Source: Plasmodium coatneyi
Lineage: Eukaryota > Apicomplexa > Aconoidasida > Haemosporida > Plasmodiidae
Reading direction: 5' to 3'
Assembly (NCBI RefSeq): GCF_001680005.1
Contig: NC_033567.1
Coordinates: forward strand, 1,736,001-1,800,000
Length of the DNA stretch: 64,000 nt
Made by a program: the position numbers and the translations under genes. The notes beneath the pieces were generated by a model, which saw nothing but the letters and a program-made list of their open reading frames with translations, searched no databases and was not told where the DNA came from. Shown here in pieces: positions 11,640 to 22,244 of this stretch (the stretch's first letter is position 1; the number at the start of each line of letters is the position of its first letter).

Positions 11640-13515
11640 AACATACAGTTAAAATGAAAACTGTGTAAAATGTGAACACAGTTAAATGAAAACTGTAAAA
11701 TGGAAACTGTAAAATGAAAACTGTGTAAAATGTGAACACAGGTAAAATGAAAACTGTAAAACAGAAACTCTAAAAATGACGAACACAGTTAAAATGAAAA
11801 CTGTGTAAAATGCGAACACAGTTAGAATGAAAACTCTAAAAATGTAAAGAGTTGAAGTGTGAACACAGTTAAAATGAAAACTGTATAAAATGTGAACACA
11901 GTTAAAAATGAAAACTGTAAAATGTTTAAACTGTGTAAAATGTAAACACAGTTAAAATGAAAACTGTGTAAAAAATGTGAACACAGTTAAAAATGAAAAC
12001 TGTAAAATATTTAAACTGTGTAAAATGTAAACACACTTAAAATGAAAACTGTGTAAAAAATGTGAACACAGTTAAAAATGAAAACTGTAAAAATGTGAAT
12101 ACCGTTAAAATGAAAAACTGTGTAAAAATGTGAACACAGTTAAAATGAAAAACTGTGCAAAATGTGTGAACACAGTTAAAAGGAAAACTGTAAAAAATGT
12201 AAATACGCTTAAAATGAAAACTGTGTAAAATGACGAACACACAGTTAAAATGAAAACTGTGTATAATGTGAAAACAGTTTTATATGAAAACTGTAAAAGG
12301 GAAACTGTAAAATGTGAACACAGTTAAAATGAAAACTGTAAAAATGTAAAGCAGTTAAAATGTGAAGACTGTAAAAATGAAAACTGTGTATAAAATGTGA
12401 ACACCGTTAAAATGAAAATTGTAAAATGAAAACTGTAAAAAATGTGAACACAGTTAAAATGAGAACTGTAAAATGGAAACTGTGAAACGTGAACTGTAAA
12501 ATGAAAACTGTGCAAAATGTGAACACAGTTAAAATAAAAACTGCGTAAAATGTGGACACAGTTAAAATGAAAACTGTAAAACGGGAACTGTCAAAATGTG
12601 GACATAGTTAAAATGAAAACTGTAAAAATGTGAACACAGTTAAAATGAAAAACTGTAAAAAATGTGAACACAGTTAAATGAAAAGTGTGTAAAATGTGAA
12701 CACAGTTAAAATGAAAACTGTGTAAAATGTGAACACAATTAAAATGAAAACTGTGTAAAAATGTGAACACAGTTAAAATGAAAACTGTAAAATGGAAACT
12801 GTTAACATGTGAACACAGTTAAAATGAAAACTGTGTAAAATGGAAACTGTAAAATGGAAACTATAAAAATTTGAACACCGTTTGAAATGAAAATATAAAA
12901 ATATGAAGACCGTTAAAATGAAAACTGTGTAAAAATTGTTAACACAGTTAAAATGAAAACTGTGTAAAATATGAACACCGTTAAAATGAAAACTGCGTAA
13001 AATGTGGACACAGTTAAAATGAAAACTGTGTAAAATATGAAGACAGTTAAAGTGAAAACTGTACAAAATGTGAACACCGTTTGAAATGAAAACTATAAAA
13101 ATATGAAGACCGTTAAAATGAAAACTGTGTAAAATATGAAGACGGTTAAAATGAAAACTGTTAAAATGTATGCACAGTTAAATGAAAAACTGTGTAAAAT
13201 GTGAATACCGTTAAAATGAAAACTGTGTAAAATATGTAAACAGAGTTAAAACTGAAAGCTGTATAAAATGTGAACACAGTTAAAATGAAAAACTGTAAAA
13301 AGTGTGAACAGACAGTTAAAATGAAAACTGTATAAAATGTGAACACAGTTAAAATGAAAACTGTAAAAAATGTGAACACGCAGTTAAAATGAAAACTGTA
13401 TAAAATGTCTGAACACAGTTAAAATGAAAACTGTATAAAATATGAACACATTCAAAAATATTCATTGTGTGAAAAAACGACGAATACAGTTACATGAAGA
13501 CTGTGTAAAATGTGA
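11640..13515 (+). repeat. 33-bp tandem repeat array, each unit a potential hairpin
   Basis: About 1.9 kb of imperfect tandem units with the core AACTGTGT, AAAATGTGA, ACACAGTT, AAAATGAA, period about 33 bp. That allows some 55 units. AACTGTGT and ACACAGTT are exact reverse complements, so each full unit is an 8-bp stem with a 9-nt loop; shorter variants lack one arm. The array begins about 20 bp after the KIR B stop. A shorter array of the same unit lies at 24300-24770, 3' of KIR F. Antisense open frames rich in Phe, His, Val and Cys are translations of the repeat, not genes. Confidence 0.92.
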
Positions 13516-13519
13516 AGCG

Positions 13520-13690
13520 TTTAATTAGCATCCGCGTAGCACAAAAGTGCAAAGGAGCGTTATCACAGCTGCTGCGCGAGGAAAGTGGAACGTGTAATAG
13601 GAAACGCGCGCAAAGCAGAATTACAGCGCGTAATATTTACCGAAAAAACGAGATTGAAAAAAAAAAAAAAAAAGAACAAAAAAATTAAAG
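13520..13690 (+). other. GC-richer conserved block after the hairpin array (copy 1)
   Basis: After the array the base composition changes to a block with GCGCG-type motifs (AGCATCCGCGTAGCACAAAA; ACGCGCGCAAAGCAGAATTA; CAGCGCGTAATATTTACC). It then passes into an A-rich run. The same order of motifs follows the second array at 24775-24930, so array and block are one duplicated cassette. No ORF explains the conservation. Confidence 0.75.
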
Positions 13691-13843
13691 AGAGAAAATT
13701 AAGGAAGAAATGCAACGAAGAAAAAGAGGGAAAAGAAGGAAAGGTCACTTTTGTTCTTGTATACTGTATGAAAGTTTCGGTTATTTATGTTCTGAAAAGG
13801 GGGACAGACATTCTTCTTCCCCTGGGTGTTGCGTGCGATGGTG

Positions 13844-15745
13844 TTACATGCGACCATAACTTATATTTCTTTCATGGTGACCTGATCTATTATTTGTTCT
13901 TCGTGTTCTTCTGTGTTGTCTATCATATAGAGTAGATTCATCCGTACCATCTGTTGTTGAAACTTCCTCTGAGTATTCGGTTGAATCGTCTGTTACATTT
14001 TGTGCTGAACTTTCTGTCGTATCTTCAGTGGAATCTGTTGTGGAATAATACGCTGTATTATCCGTCGTGTATTCTGTGGAATAGTCCATTGAGTCGTCTG
14101 TTGCATCGTCCGTTGTATCTTCGGAAGATGTATTAAGTTCACTTCGGATGGATATTTTTTTTCTTCTTCTCCTTCTGCTCCCTGTGGAGGAGATATTATT
14201 TCCTCGAGAGAATAATGGGGTATACTAATAAGAGGGACGGCGGGGATAGAAACATGTAAGGTATGTATACATAAGCATGAATTCTATATTTATGTAAAAA
14301 ATATAAAGGAACAAATATTAGTGGACGTTTTGGATTATACACACATTTTCTTATGAGAAACTGTACCTTATATAAAAGGAAAGTGATGAATGGTATTCCA
14401 ATTCCAATTGTTGGAAGTGTGGCAGATACGATTAGGATGGTAGATATGGTAGTGGTACCCCCAAGAAGGGCCCCATCACTAACACTACCAGCTTGACCAC
14501 TACTTAGACCACCTGAGCTACTGGAAACACGAGGAGGGACATCGCCACGAGAAGCAGGTTTACTACCCCCCCCAATAGTAGCCATATGAGGTTTACTATC
14601 TTGCCCCGCACTTTCGGTTTTATCATCAGGGTTTTGTGTAGAGGTACAGTCTCCTGAAACTTCATTACTTCCAGGAAGAGTAACTGCTGGAGAACCCCCG
14701 AGACCGGGAGTACCAATGTTCTCATTAGTTCGTTGAACAGCAGAAGTGTCACCTCCACCACTAGTACCTTCCTGATTGGTGCCCGCACTACCTTTGGGGT
14801 CAAGTGCCTTTTCACTTTCGACCCTTTGAGAACTATTAACAGCAGAAAGTTCAGGTCCTAATAATGGAAAATAGGCGATAGAGTGTTGATTAGGTTCAGT
14901 TAAGGATGGAATTATGTGGGTATATTGCAAGCACGGGGGTGCATACTTCCTTCTTCTTTTTCCCATGCTCCCTTTTCTATGTTTCCGTCTCTTTATTTTT
15001 CCTTTCCGTAATAATATTTTTTGATTATACATTTATTACCTGCTTTGGATGCAGCCGGTGCTGGTGCTCCGGGTCGTGCAAAGGCTGCGGCTTCTTTTTT
15101 TTCTTTGAGCCCCCTTTCCACTGTCGACCGCAGTGTGTCCAGTTTATTGTTAAACACGTTGTCATTATTCCACACTGTACGCCATGACAAACAGTATGGG
15201 TCTCCCCTTCGGTCCTCACGTTGACATTTATCTTGTGTGTCGGTATGTACACGGTAAGCCTGCTCAAGGTACTCTCTATATTCCTCTAAACATTCTTCAC
15301 TCCTGTTTCTTATGTTTTTTTCCATGTTTCTATAGTCCTGCGTGAAGTCGTAGAGTACCCGTAGTTGGTCGAGTTCTGTTCCACTGACATCGGGATATGT
15401 TATTGGGCACTTCTCTACCCTTATAAACTTCTGTACTTTTGGTAATGTTTTCCAAATTTCCCCCATAATTCTGCGAAATACAGTATCTTGTCCTCTGTAC
15501 TTCTCCTGTACCTTGTGCCCCAACCAATAGTAAAAGTGTTGACAATACATAGACCTTCCTCCTCCGTCCTTTGTATTCATATAGCACCAAGCTTTTTCCA
15601 TTCTATTTATATCATCCTGAAGATTACTATACTCTCCCAGGGCCTCTCTTAATTTCCCCCTAATCTGTTCACATACTTCCTCTCTATTTATCCTTTCGAA
15701 TTCATTGTATCGAGATTTGGAGTTTGTGGGCCACCAGCAGTTTGT
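13844..15745 (-). CDS. KIR C: KIR variant antigen with a long low-complexity stalk exon
   Basis: Predicted minus-strand exons are 15745-15040, 14857-14367 and 14224-13844, about 525 residues without exon 1. Exon 2 is the ectodomain (TNSKSRYNEFER, FYYWLG, YDFTQDYRN). It ends in phase 1 at an AG|GTAATA donor and joins exactly in phase to GA|CCT of the next exon. The middle exon is a Gly/Ser/Thr/Pro-rich stalk of about 130 residues followed by one membrane helix (PTIGIGIPFITFLLYK). The last exon is a basic RRRRRKK stretch and then an unusually Thr/Ser/Asp-rich tail ending NISYGRM. Exon 1 was not placed: several ATG plus GT combinations occur at 15775-15990 but none stands out, so the 5' limit given is the exon 2 acceptor. 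The gene is otherwise intact and convergent with KIR B. Confidence 0.82.
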
Positions 15746-16555
15746 CTATAAAATTAGGAGTTGTAGAAAGTGTGCTCATTTATATCTACACATATATGAC
15801 TGCACTATATTATATACGATATATTTTACTCATGTTATTCTTCCTTTATCTTCCTTACCATTGTTCCTATTCGTTCTTTACTGTTTATATTCTATGTATA
15901 TTACTCTGTATAATATATTCATCCTAATGTACGTTTACAGCTCCCGAACAAATTTTGAATGTAAGCGCAAATGTTCCTATACTTCATTATTCCCCTTTGT
16001 TTTTTTTTTTAAATATACAATTTCTTCTTCCAGAATAAAAATTTTTAATTTTGCTATACGAGCTGTAAAACTATTTTACACGCATTCGGAACTATTATTA
16101 AAACATATTTATACAACATATATACCTAGTTCCTATTGAGCATTTTACTCCTATCCTATATTTCTTTCCTTGTCCGTAATTTCTACTGAACATATATGCA
16201 TGAGAGAATTGTGCAATGATACAAATTTATTTAAAATTGTTTTTTGTTCTTTGTGTGTTAGTACTATACATATAAAGGGTAGATATATGGATATATGTGC
16301 CTTCCCATATATGGTACTCCTCGGGTGCCCCATTTTTGGTGCTTGTTATGTATTTATATTCCGCATGAATAATATTTCCCCTTCACTTTTTTTTTTTTTT
16401 TTTTTATAATAACATTTCTAATCATACTTTTCCTACGCCTGTTTCTCACCTGATGTAGTGTGCTGCTATTTTTCCTGTGTCCGTAAATATATGCGGTACA
16501 GTTCAACCAGTGTAAACAATTCGCACGCGCACACAAAAATATGGTTCTTTCCCTT
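15746..16555. promoter_or_regulatory. 5' region of KIR C, exon 1 expected here
   Basis: AT-rich flank that must contain the missing first exon and the promoter of KIR C. A segment at about 16195-16300 resembles 515-640 and 28020-28140 and shares TTAGTACT followed by a TATA-rich run. Such a recurrent element could be part of a KIR promoter or leader, but this is only a similarity judged by eye. Confidence 0.4.
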
Positions 16556-16800
16556 TTTTTTTCTGTGACAAAATTTATATTAGAGCATTTTTTCCTTTTG
16601 GATAACTTCTTTTGGACAATTTTTTTGACAACTTTTTTTTTGCAATTTTCTGTGACAAATTTATATTAGGGCATTTTTTCCTTTTGGACATCTTCTTTTG
16701 GACAAATTTATTTTAGGGCATTTTTTTTTTTGGCAATTTTTTCTGTGTGACAAAATTTATATTAGGGCAATTTTTTTTTTTTTGGACATTTTTTTTTTGG
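16556..16800 (+). repeat. tandem repeat of GACAAATTTATATTAGGGC type (copy 1)
   Basis: Irregular units combine TTTTCTGTGTGACAAA, TTTATATTAGGGCA and poly-T ending in TTTGGACA. The same repeat, longer, fills 29120-29830. In both places it is followed by a similar non-repetitive block. Confidence 0.88.
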
Positions 16801-17220
16801 CTAATGTTTTACCTAAATTATAGTAAAATAAAGCGGAAGACGGAACTTTCTTCCTCTGTTTTATGCAGGGATTATTATTCCCGTTTCGTGTGAACTGCGC
16901 ATCTAAAAGATGTGTGTAACATAGTAAGGAGGGCGGCGAACCATTCCTGGCACGCCAAGTGTGGACCCCCGCGCAAAACATGGGGGGGTACCATTTCACA
17001 TATGTCCATACTGCAATTAGGAAAGAGAAAATTATTAAAATAAAAAAAAATTACAAAGACAAAAATTTATAACAAAATAAATAAGCACTTCGCACCTTAA
17101 GTAAGGAAGTTACAAACAGATAAGGATAAAGTGAAAATTTTTTTTTTTCCCGGCTCATATTAACTACGCATGAACATGTAAACACTTTCATGCAATAAAA
17201 AAGAAGAAAAAAAAAAAAAA
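16801..17220 (+). other. conserved block with GC-rich island (type 2, copy 1)
   Basis: The block shares with 29830-30260 an ordered set of motifs: GCATCTAA, GATGTGT, GTAACATAGTAAGGAGG, a GC-rich core around GGCGAAC and CCCGCGC, ATATGTCCATA, TTATTAAAATAAAAAAAATTA, and CATATTAACTACGCATGAACAT-like sequence. Spacing is similar. No ORF runs through it. It lies 3' of KIR D. It could be a structured RNA gene, a boundary element or simply the unique part of a duplicated cassette. Confidence 0.7.
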
Positions 17221-17362
17221 AGAATTAAAAAAAGGAAAGAAGGAATGGGGGAAGGATGGCCATTCTGCTCTTTACGTTGTAAAAAGTCTGCGTTAATTTA
17301 TGCTCCTTCATAGGGAGAACATACCCTTTCATTGTTCCAAACAATGTTACATTCCAAATGTG

Positions 17363-19461
17363 TTACATGTTTTGATAACTAATATTCCTGTTTCCTGGTA
17401 TTCTACCATTATTTTTTCTTCCTGCTCCTCTGAGTGGCCCACCATATATGGTAGAATTGTCTGCCATAGAACCTACTGTTGAAGCTAATGTTGAGTACTC
17501 TCTTAACGTGTCTTCTGTTATTGTATCAAAGTCACTTTCAATTGTTCTTTTTTTTCTATTGCTTTTACTGTTGATGCTGCTGCTTCCAAAGGAGCTTTTG
17601 ATCCCAGAGAATAAGGAAGTGTACTAAAATAAAAAAAGTAAGGAGGAGGGCAGGGGAAGAAAAGGGTGAAAATATGTGTTATATGTATTCCACATATATA
17701 TACAGTGCACAGTTCAATTAATGTATATGTGTATACACATTTAATAGAACATAAAAAATAGTAGTGCATGTTATTATTTATATTTTTTTAATTTTAATAA
17801 TAACTGCAATTGTACTTTATATAAAAAGAACCTTATTGTGGGTAATCCTACTGCAGCAAGTCCACCAGACACACCAGGAACGACACCGCTACCACCTTTT
17901 ACATTTGCTCCTGTTCCTGAAGCTAAAAAATAAATAAGTACATGAAATAATATTAGTGTACTAATCTTCCTTCCTCCTTTTTTCTCTTGCTTCCCGTTCT
18001 TCCTTCAGGAAGGTTATTGCCTTCCCTTCATTTTAGGGAAGGCAATGTTCTTTCCCTTCCCTCCTTAGGAAGGTGATGTTGTTCATCCTTCGGAAAGGTA
18101 CCTTCCTTTTCTTCTGGAAAGTTGTTCCCTTAGGAAGGTTATTCCCTTCCTTTCCTTCAGGAATGTATTGTTCCCTTCCTCAACAAGGAGAAGGAATTTT
18201 TTTTTTCTTCCTCAAGAGAGACGTTGTTCCCTTCCTTCTAAAGGAGAAGGAATGCTGTTCTTTTCCCTTCAGGAAGTGGGGAGGAGGTGTTTATTCCCTG
18301 TTCAGGGAAGAATGGAACAACAATTTCCTCCCTCAGGGAAGGGGAACAACCTTTCTAAGGGAAGAAATTTCTTCTCTTCCTTTTTGTTGGGATATGTACT
18401 TACCTGCTACTACGCCAGTGGTGGCTCCGGAGGTTCCTTCTGCAGGAGGAGTTTCTTGTTGGGGTTGTTCATTATGACCTGAGAAGTAAAGGAGGAAAAA
18501 ATAAATTCCGTATATTCAATGATCATTGGACCTTGGAAATGTGTTGTGTGGTGCAACTCCCACCCCGGTTGCATGCAGAATGGGAGTAAGTTCCCCAGGG
18601 GACATATTCCCCCTCTTTTATTTTTAATGCACGTTTTCCCTCGTGCACTGATTTACATTTCGAGCTCCGTAACTCTTGTGGGGTACTCGTCCTGCTGGTA
18701 CTTCCCGCCCTGTCCCTCCTAAATGTCCCACAAACTGAATCTTTGAAAGTGCCCCTTTCACTCCCCCCTTCACTGTCCCCCTCGCAGAAGGAAGTGTAAG
18801 CGGAAGCAGCTTCAGTTAGGTAACCTTCATATGCTAAACAGTATGTACCTTTATCTTTTAACAGAGTGGTACTTATTTTTGTGTAGTCGTAAGTATAGTC
18901 AGACACTAATTTTACCAGTTTGAAAGAGTCTTTTTCAATAACATAGGTGGGGTATATATTATCACACCCCTTTTCAGAGGTGCTAATTTTCCCTAATATA
19001 TCATAAATGCTTTTCATAACACTTTGAAATGAAGCAGAATCATTTACATCTGTCCCATTTTTCCATATTTTCTCCCCTAATCAATAATAAAAAAATGTAC
19101 ACTCATTACTATAAGACCTCCCTGACCCTGCCTGAAATGCAGAACACCATGCTTTTAAAATTTTTTCTGCTTCATTTAGAACCTTAGTATGCTCACTTAG
19201 TGCTTTGTTCAGTTTAGTCGCTGTATCTTTTGGATCAATTCCATTAGTAGTGCACCCAAGAGAACTCTGTTCGAATGTAAAATATGCTGTTCTTGAGGGT
19301 AGTTGTCCGACGAGGTAGTGCTATAAGTGGGAATATATGTGTATATGTATATACATTCATTACATATTATGTATGAAGTATTATTCATGGGAGTATTATG
19401 TAGTTATCCATTTTAAGTGAAAAAGAAGAGTAATTTATATTACCTCACCACTCATTGTCAT
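17363..19461 (-). pseudogene. KIR D: KIR pseudogene with an in-frame stop in the core motif
   Basis: All parts of a five-exon KIR gene are recognisable on the minus strand: exon 1 19461-19444 (MTMSGE), exon 2 19320-18657, exon 3 18478-18404, exon 4 to 17816, exon 5 17623-17363 (tail ending NISYQNM). The conserved YYWLG motif has a TGA at 19083-19081 where the family has Trp, so translation would stop after about 85 residues. Everything downstream in exon 2 stays in frame, which suggests a recent lesion. Exon 4 is ambiguous. The best-looking acceptor (exon from 17923) puts the membrane segment one base out of frame, whereas an AG giving exon 17889-17816 fits the phase. Exon 3 (EQPQQETPPAEGTSGATTG) closely matches the stalk of KIR F, so the two are related by duplication or conversion. 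A sequencing error or stop read-through cannot be excluded. Confidence 0.82.
17990..18385. repeat. GGAAGG/CCTTCC minisatellite inside a KIR D intron
   Basis: The predicted intron between exons 3 and 4 of KIR D is filled with variants of TTCCCTTCCTTNAGGAAGG. Because CCTTCC and GGAAGG alternate, the array has many small inverted repeats. Open frames through it are rich in Phe, Leu and Pro and are not credible genes. Confidence 0.8.
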
Positions 19462-20550
19462 TGTTTATCTATATGTATGGTTTATGTGTGCATATTTTTG
19501 TTCTTCTTTTGTGTATATGTAATGTGAATTTTGTGTATGTAATGAATTGGTGTATATGTATAATGTGAATTCCATTCCAGAATTATTGATGTATTTATAT
19601 GCATGTTGCATATGTAAGATATTATGCATATTCCACAATTACCATTATCAAATACCTATACTTCCTAATGGTACATATTCCACAATGCTTAAGTAACAAC
19701 AACATGTACACATGTACGTATCAGAACCATTGTACACATATTTTAATAGGGACGAATATAGGAACGGCGAATATCTTGAAAGAATAAAATGGGAAAGAGA
19801 AATATCCATATTCACCGTACATTCATTATACATTTATTATATTATTGACTTATGCATAATCAGCCGAAGTATTCACATTATGATTTCTATGCATCGATCA
19901 TTATGCACACAGGAACATAATTTTTCCCATGAGTAGTAATTCATCGCATGTATTACTGATTTATATTTTACTGTTAATTAAAAGGAGGGGGGAATTATTA
20001 AAAATTGTCAATATGCACAATGCAGTTCAAACGCATAGAGCACTACTTTCCCCCCTTAATTTTTTGAACTGATAAATATCTCCTTCGCAAAACGTGCGCA
20101 CCATACTATTTGGGCTACATCATTTGTAATACATATTATTTTTATTATATTAATATATTCATTCTATTTCTTTTTTTTTTTTTTTCTGTTCTATAGTATT
20201 AAGAAGTTCAGAAGGGTCCGTAGGCGTTAGGACAGTTAATAATGGTTTTGGGGGGAACTCCTTTTTTTATGTGTATACAATGTTAGTAAAATATATATAT
20301 ATATTATTATATATATTGTTATTATTATATATGAATGATGATGATCATCATCATTACTGCCATTTGTGTAGTTATTTGCGCGCACTCATTTGTTGCAAAA
20401 CATATGATGATGATAAATCACAATTTGGAAGGAAGGAATAAGAAGGAATAAGAAGGAAAGAAGGAATAAGAAGGAATAAGAAGGAAAGAAGGAATAAGAA
20501 GGAATAAGGAAGGAAAGAAGGAAAGAATGCTAATTTTTCCTTCTTAAATT
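19462..20550. other. 5' flank of KIR D and intergenic DNA
   Basis: AT-rich DNA without a supported gene. It holds a short imperfect repeat of AATGTGAATT and GTGTATATGTA around 19500-19570, an AT microsatellite near 20288-20340, and a tandem AAGGAATAAG/AAGGAAAG repeat at about 20428-20530. Confidence 0.5.
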
Positions 20551-20665
20551 TGTATGGACCTGGCGCTCACTCATTTATGTGATCACGCAGGGAAGGAAAC
20601 ATTCCCCTTCCTTTTTCCCATCCAGGTGTTACACAACGACGGTGTATTAAATACGATGTGTTACA

Positions 20666-20935
20666 TTACATGTTTTGATAACCTATTTTTGGACGACCCG
20701 GCGGCAACCTATTTGTTCCTGTTCTTCCCCTGGGTTGTCCTGTGTTTACAGAAGAACTTACTGTGGAATGATCTGTTGGACCTATTGTTGTGGAAGTGTC
20801 CGTTGAATATACTGTTAAGGTGTCTTCTGCAGACACATCAAAGTTGCGTCCAACTGATCTTCTTCTTCTGTTACTTCTTCCGCTCCTTCCATTTCCAGAA
20901 GAGCGGTTACCAAACCAAGAAGACAATGGTTTATA
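20666..20935 (-). pseudogene. KIR E: orphan KIR cytoplasmic-tail exon
   Basis: A 270-nt minus-strand exon begins after a good AG acceptor (20937-20936) and reads YKPLSSWFGNRSSG, then a basic stretch, then a Ser/Thr/Asp-rich tail ending KIGYQNM. This matches the last exons of the neighbouring KIR genes. Upstream on its own strand, where an ectodomain and membrane exon should be, lies the 27-bp minisatellite (20940-21665) and then unrelated sequence up to about 22.2 kb. I therefore regard it as a remnant left after loss of the 5' exons. A distant upstream exon cannot be ruled out but none was found. Confidence 0.75.
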
Positions 20936-20939
20936 CTGT

Positions 20940-21665
20940 AGGGAAGGAAGGTTCTTAGGGTGGTATGTGGGTTGTTAGGTTGGTTGGTGGTAGTTGGATT
21001 GTTAGGTTGGTTGGTGGTAGTTGGATTGTTAGGTTGGTTGGTGGTAGTTGGATTGTTAGGTTGGTTGGTGGTAGTTGGATTGTTAGGTTGGTTGGTGTTA
21101 GTTGGATTGTTAGGTTGGTTGGTGATAGGTGGGTTGTTAGGTTGGTTGGTGATAGGTGGGTTGTTAGGTGGGTGGTAGGAAGGTTGTTAGGTGGGTGGTA
21201 GGAAGGTTGTTAGGTGGGTGGTAGGTGGGTTGTTAAGGTGGTGGTAGGTGGGTTGTTAAGGTGGTGGTAGGTGGGTTGTTAGGTTGGTTGGTGGTAGTTG
21301 GATTGTTAAGGTGGTGGTAGGTGGGTTGTTAGGTTGGTTGGTGTTAGTTGGATTGTTAGGTTGGTTGGTGTTAGTTGGATTGTTAGGTTGGTTGGTGTTA
21401 GTTGGATTGTTAGGTTGGTTGGTGTTAGTTGGATTGTTAGGTTGGTTGGTGTTAGTTGGATTGTTAGGTTGGTTGGTGTTAGTTGGATTGTTAGGTTGGT
21501 TGGTGGTAGTTGGATTGTTAGGTTGGTTGGTGGTAGTTGGATTGTTAGGTTGGTTGGTGGTAGTTGGATTGTTAGGTTGGTTGGTGTTAGTTGGATTGTT
21601 AGGTTGGTTGGTGATAGGTGGGTTGTTAGGTTGGTTGGTGGTAGTTGGATTGTTAGGTGATTGGT
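20940..21665 (+). repeat. 27-bp G-rich minisatellite, about 20 units
   Basis: The unit reads GGTTGGTTGGTG, then a short variable part, then TTGGATTGTTA on the + strand. Two runs of units (about 20970-21175 and 21270-21660) are separated by a shorter GGTGGGTGGTAGG stretch. Because 27 is a multiple of three, all frames stay open and give fake 9-residue peptide repeats on both strands. Clustered GG pairs could support two-quartet G-quadruplexes. It abuts the orphan KIR E exon within about 5 to 30 bp. Confidence 0.93.
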
Positions 21666-21669
21666 GGAA

Positions 21670-22244
21670 GGAAGTATGCATGAAGTGTATTTATATGCAC
21701 TTCCTAGCAACCACCCTTTTAATAATAACAATTGAGCATAGAAATCGACGAAGGGTGCGTGCCCAAGCAGGGAGAAAACTGTTCCTGTGATCAGGGAGTA
21801 TAAGAAAATTACACTCATATATACCTAATGAAAGGGGGAGGTGCCTAATAATATACTAATACAGTTATACACAATGTGATAGTGTAATATATGAACTGGT
21901 AAGGTAGGGAAGAATGGGCTTTTGCATAATTAGCCCTATTATTCCAATAGATCTGGTTCATATATTTTTTGCCTTAAATTATATATGTGCACATATAATG
22001 GTTTTGATACCTATATATATAATGTGTTATCTTTATTTGATAAATTAGAAGGAATGTGTATACTAATTGGAAAGAAAAACATAAGAAATGGTGAAATTTT
22101 TTTTATGATCACGCAAAGAAAAGGAAGGAGGCAAACATTTTTTTTTTTTTGTACTTTACCGCTATTATAAGGTTTACTAATGTAATGAAGGGACAGTTTT
22201 AATATAAATTTGTTATATATCAGAAGAGTGTGTACATATGAACA
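21670..22244. other. 5' flank of KIR F, no other gene seen
   Basis: AT-rich sequence with poly-T runs. No KIR ectodomain or membrane exon could be recognised on the minus strand that would complete the orphan KIR E exon. Confidence 0.45.

Noticed and set aside
12037..13379. Antisense frames with HFNCVHIFYSF-like repeats
   Set aside because: They are translations of the 33-bp hairpin array.
11640..13515. CRISPR-like regular repeat
   Set aside because: There are no unique spacers of constant length, units are degenerate, and the genome is clearly a eukaryotic parasite.
14367..14857. CD99-like molecular mimicry in KIR stalks
   Set aside because: Known for some P. knowlesi KIRs, but I saw no stretch here that I could match to CD99 with confidence; a database search would decide.
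20960..21818. Long open frames on both strands encoding 9-residue repeats (LGWLVVVGL, NQPNNPTNT types)
   Set aside because: The 27-bp unit is a multiple of three without stops, so every frame stays open; no gene features at the ends.
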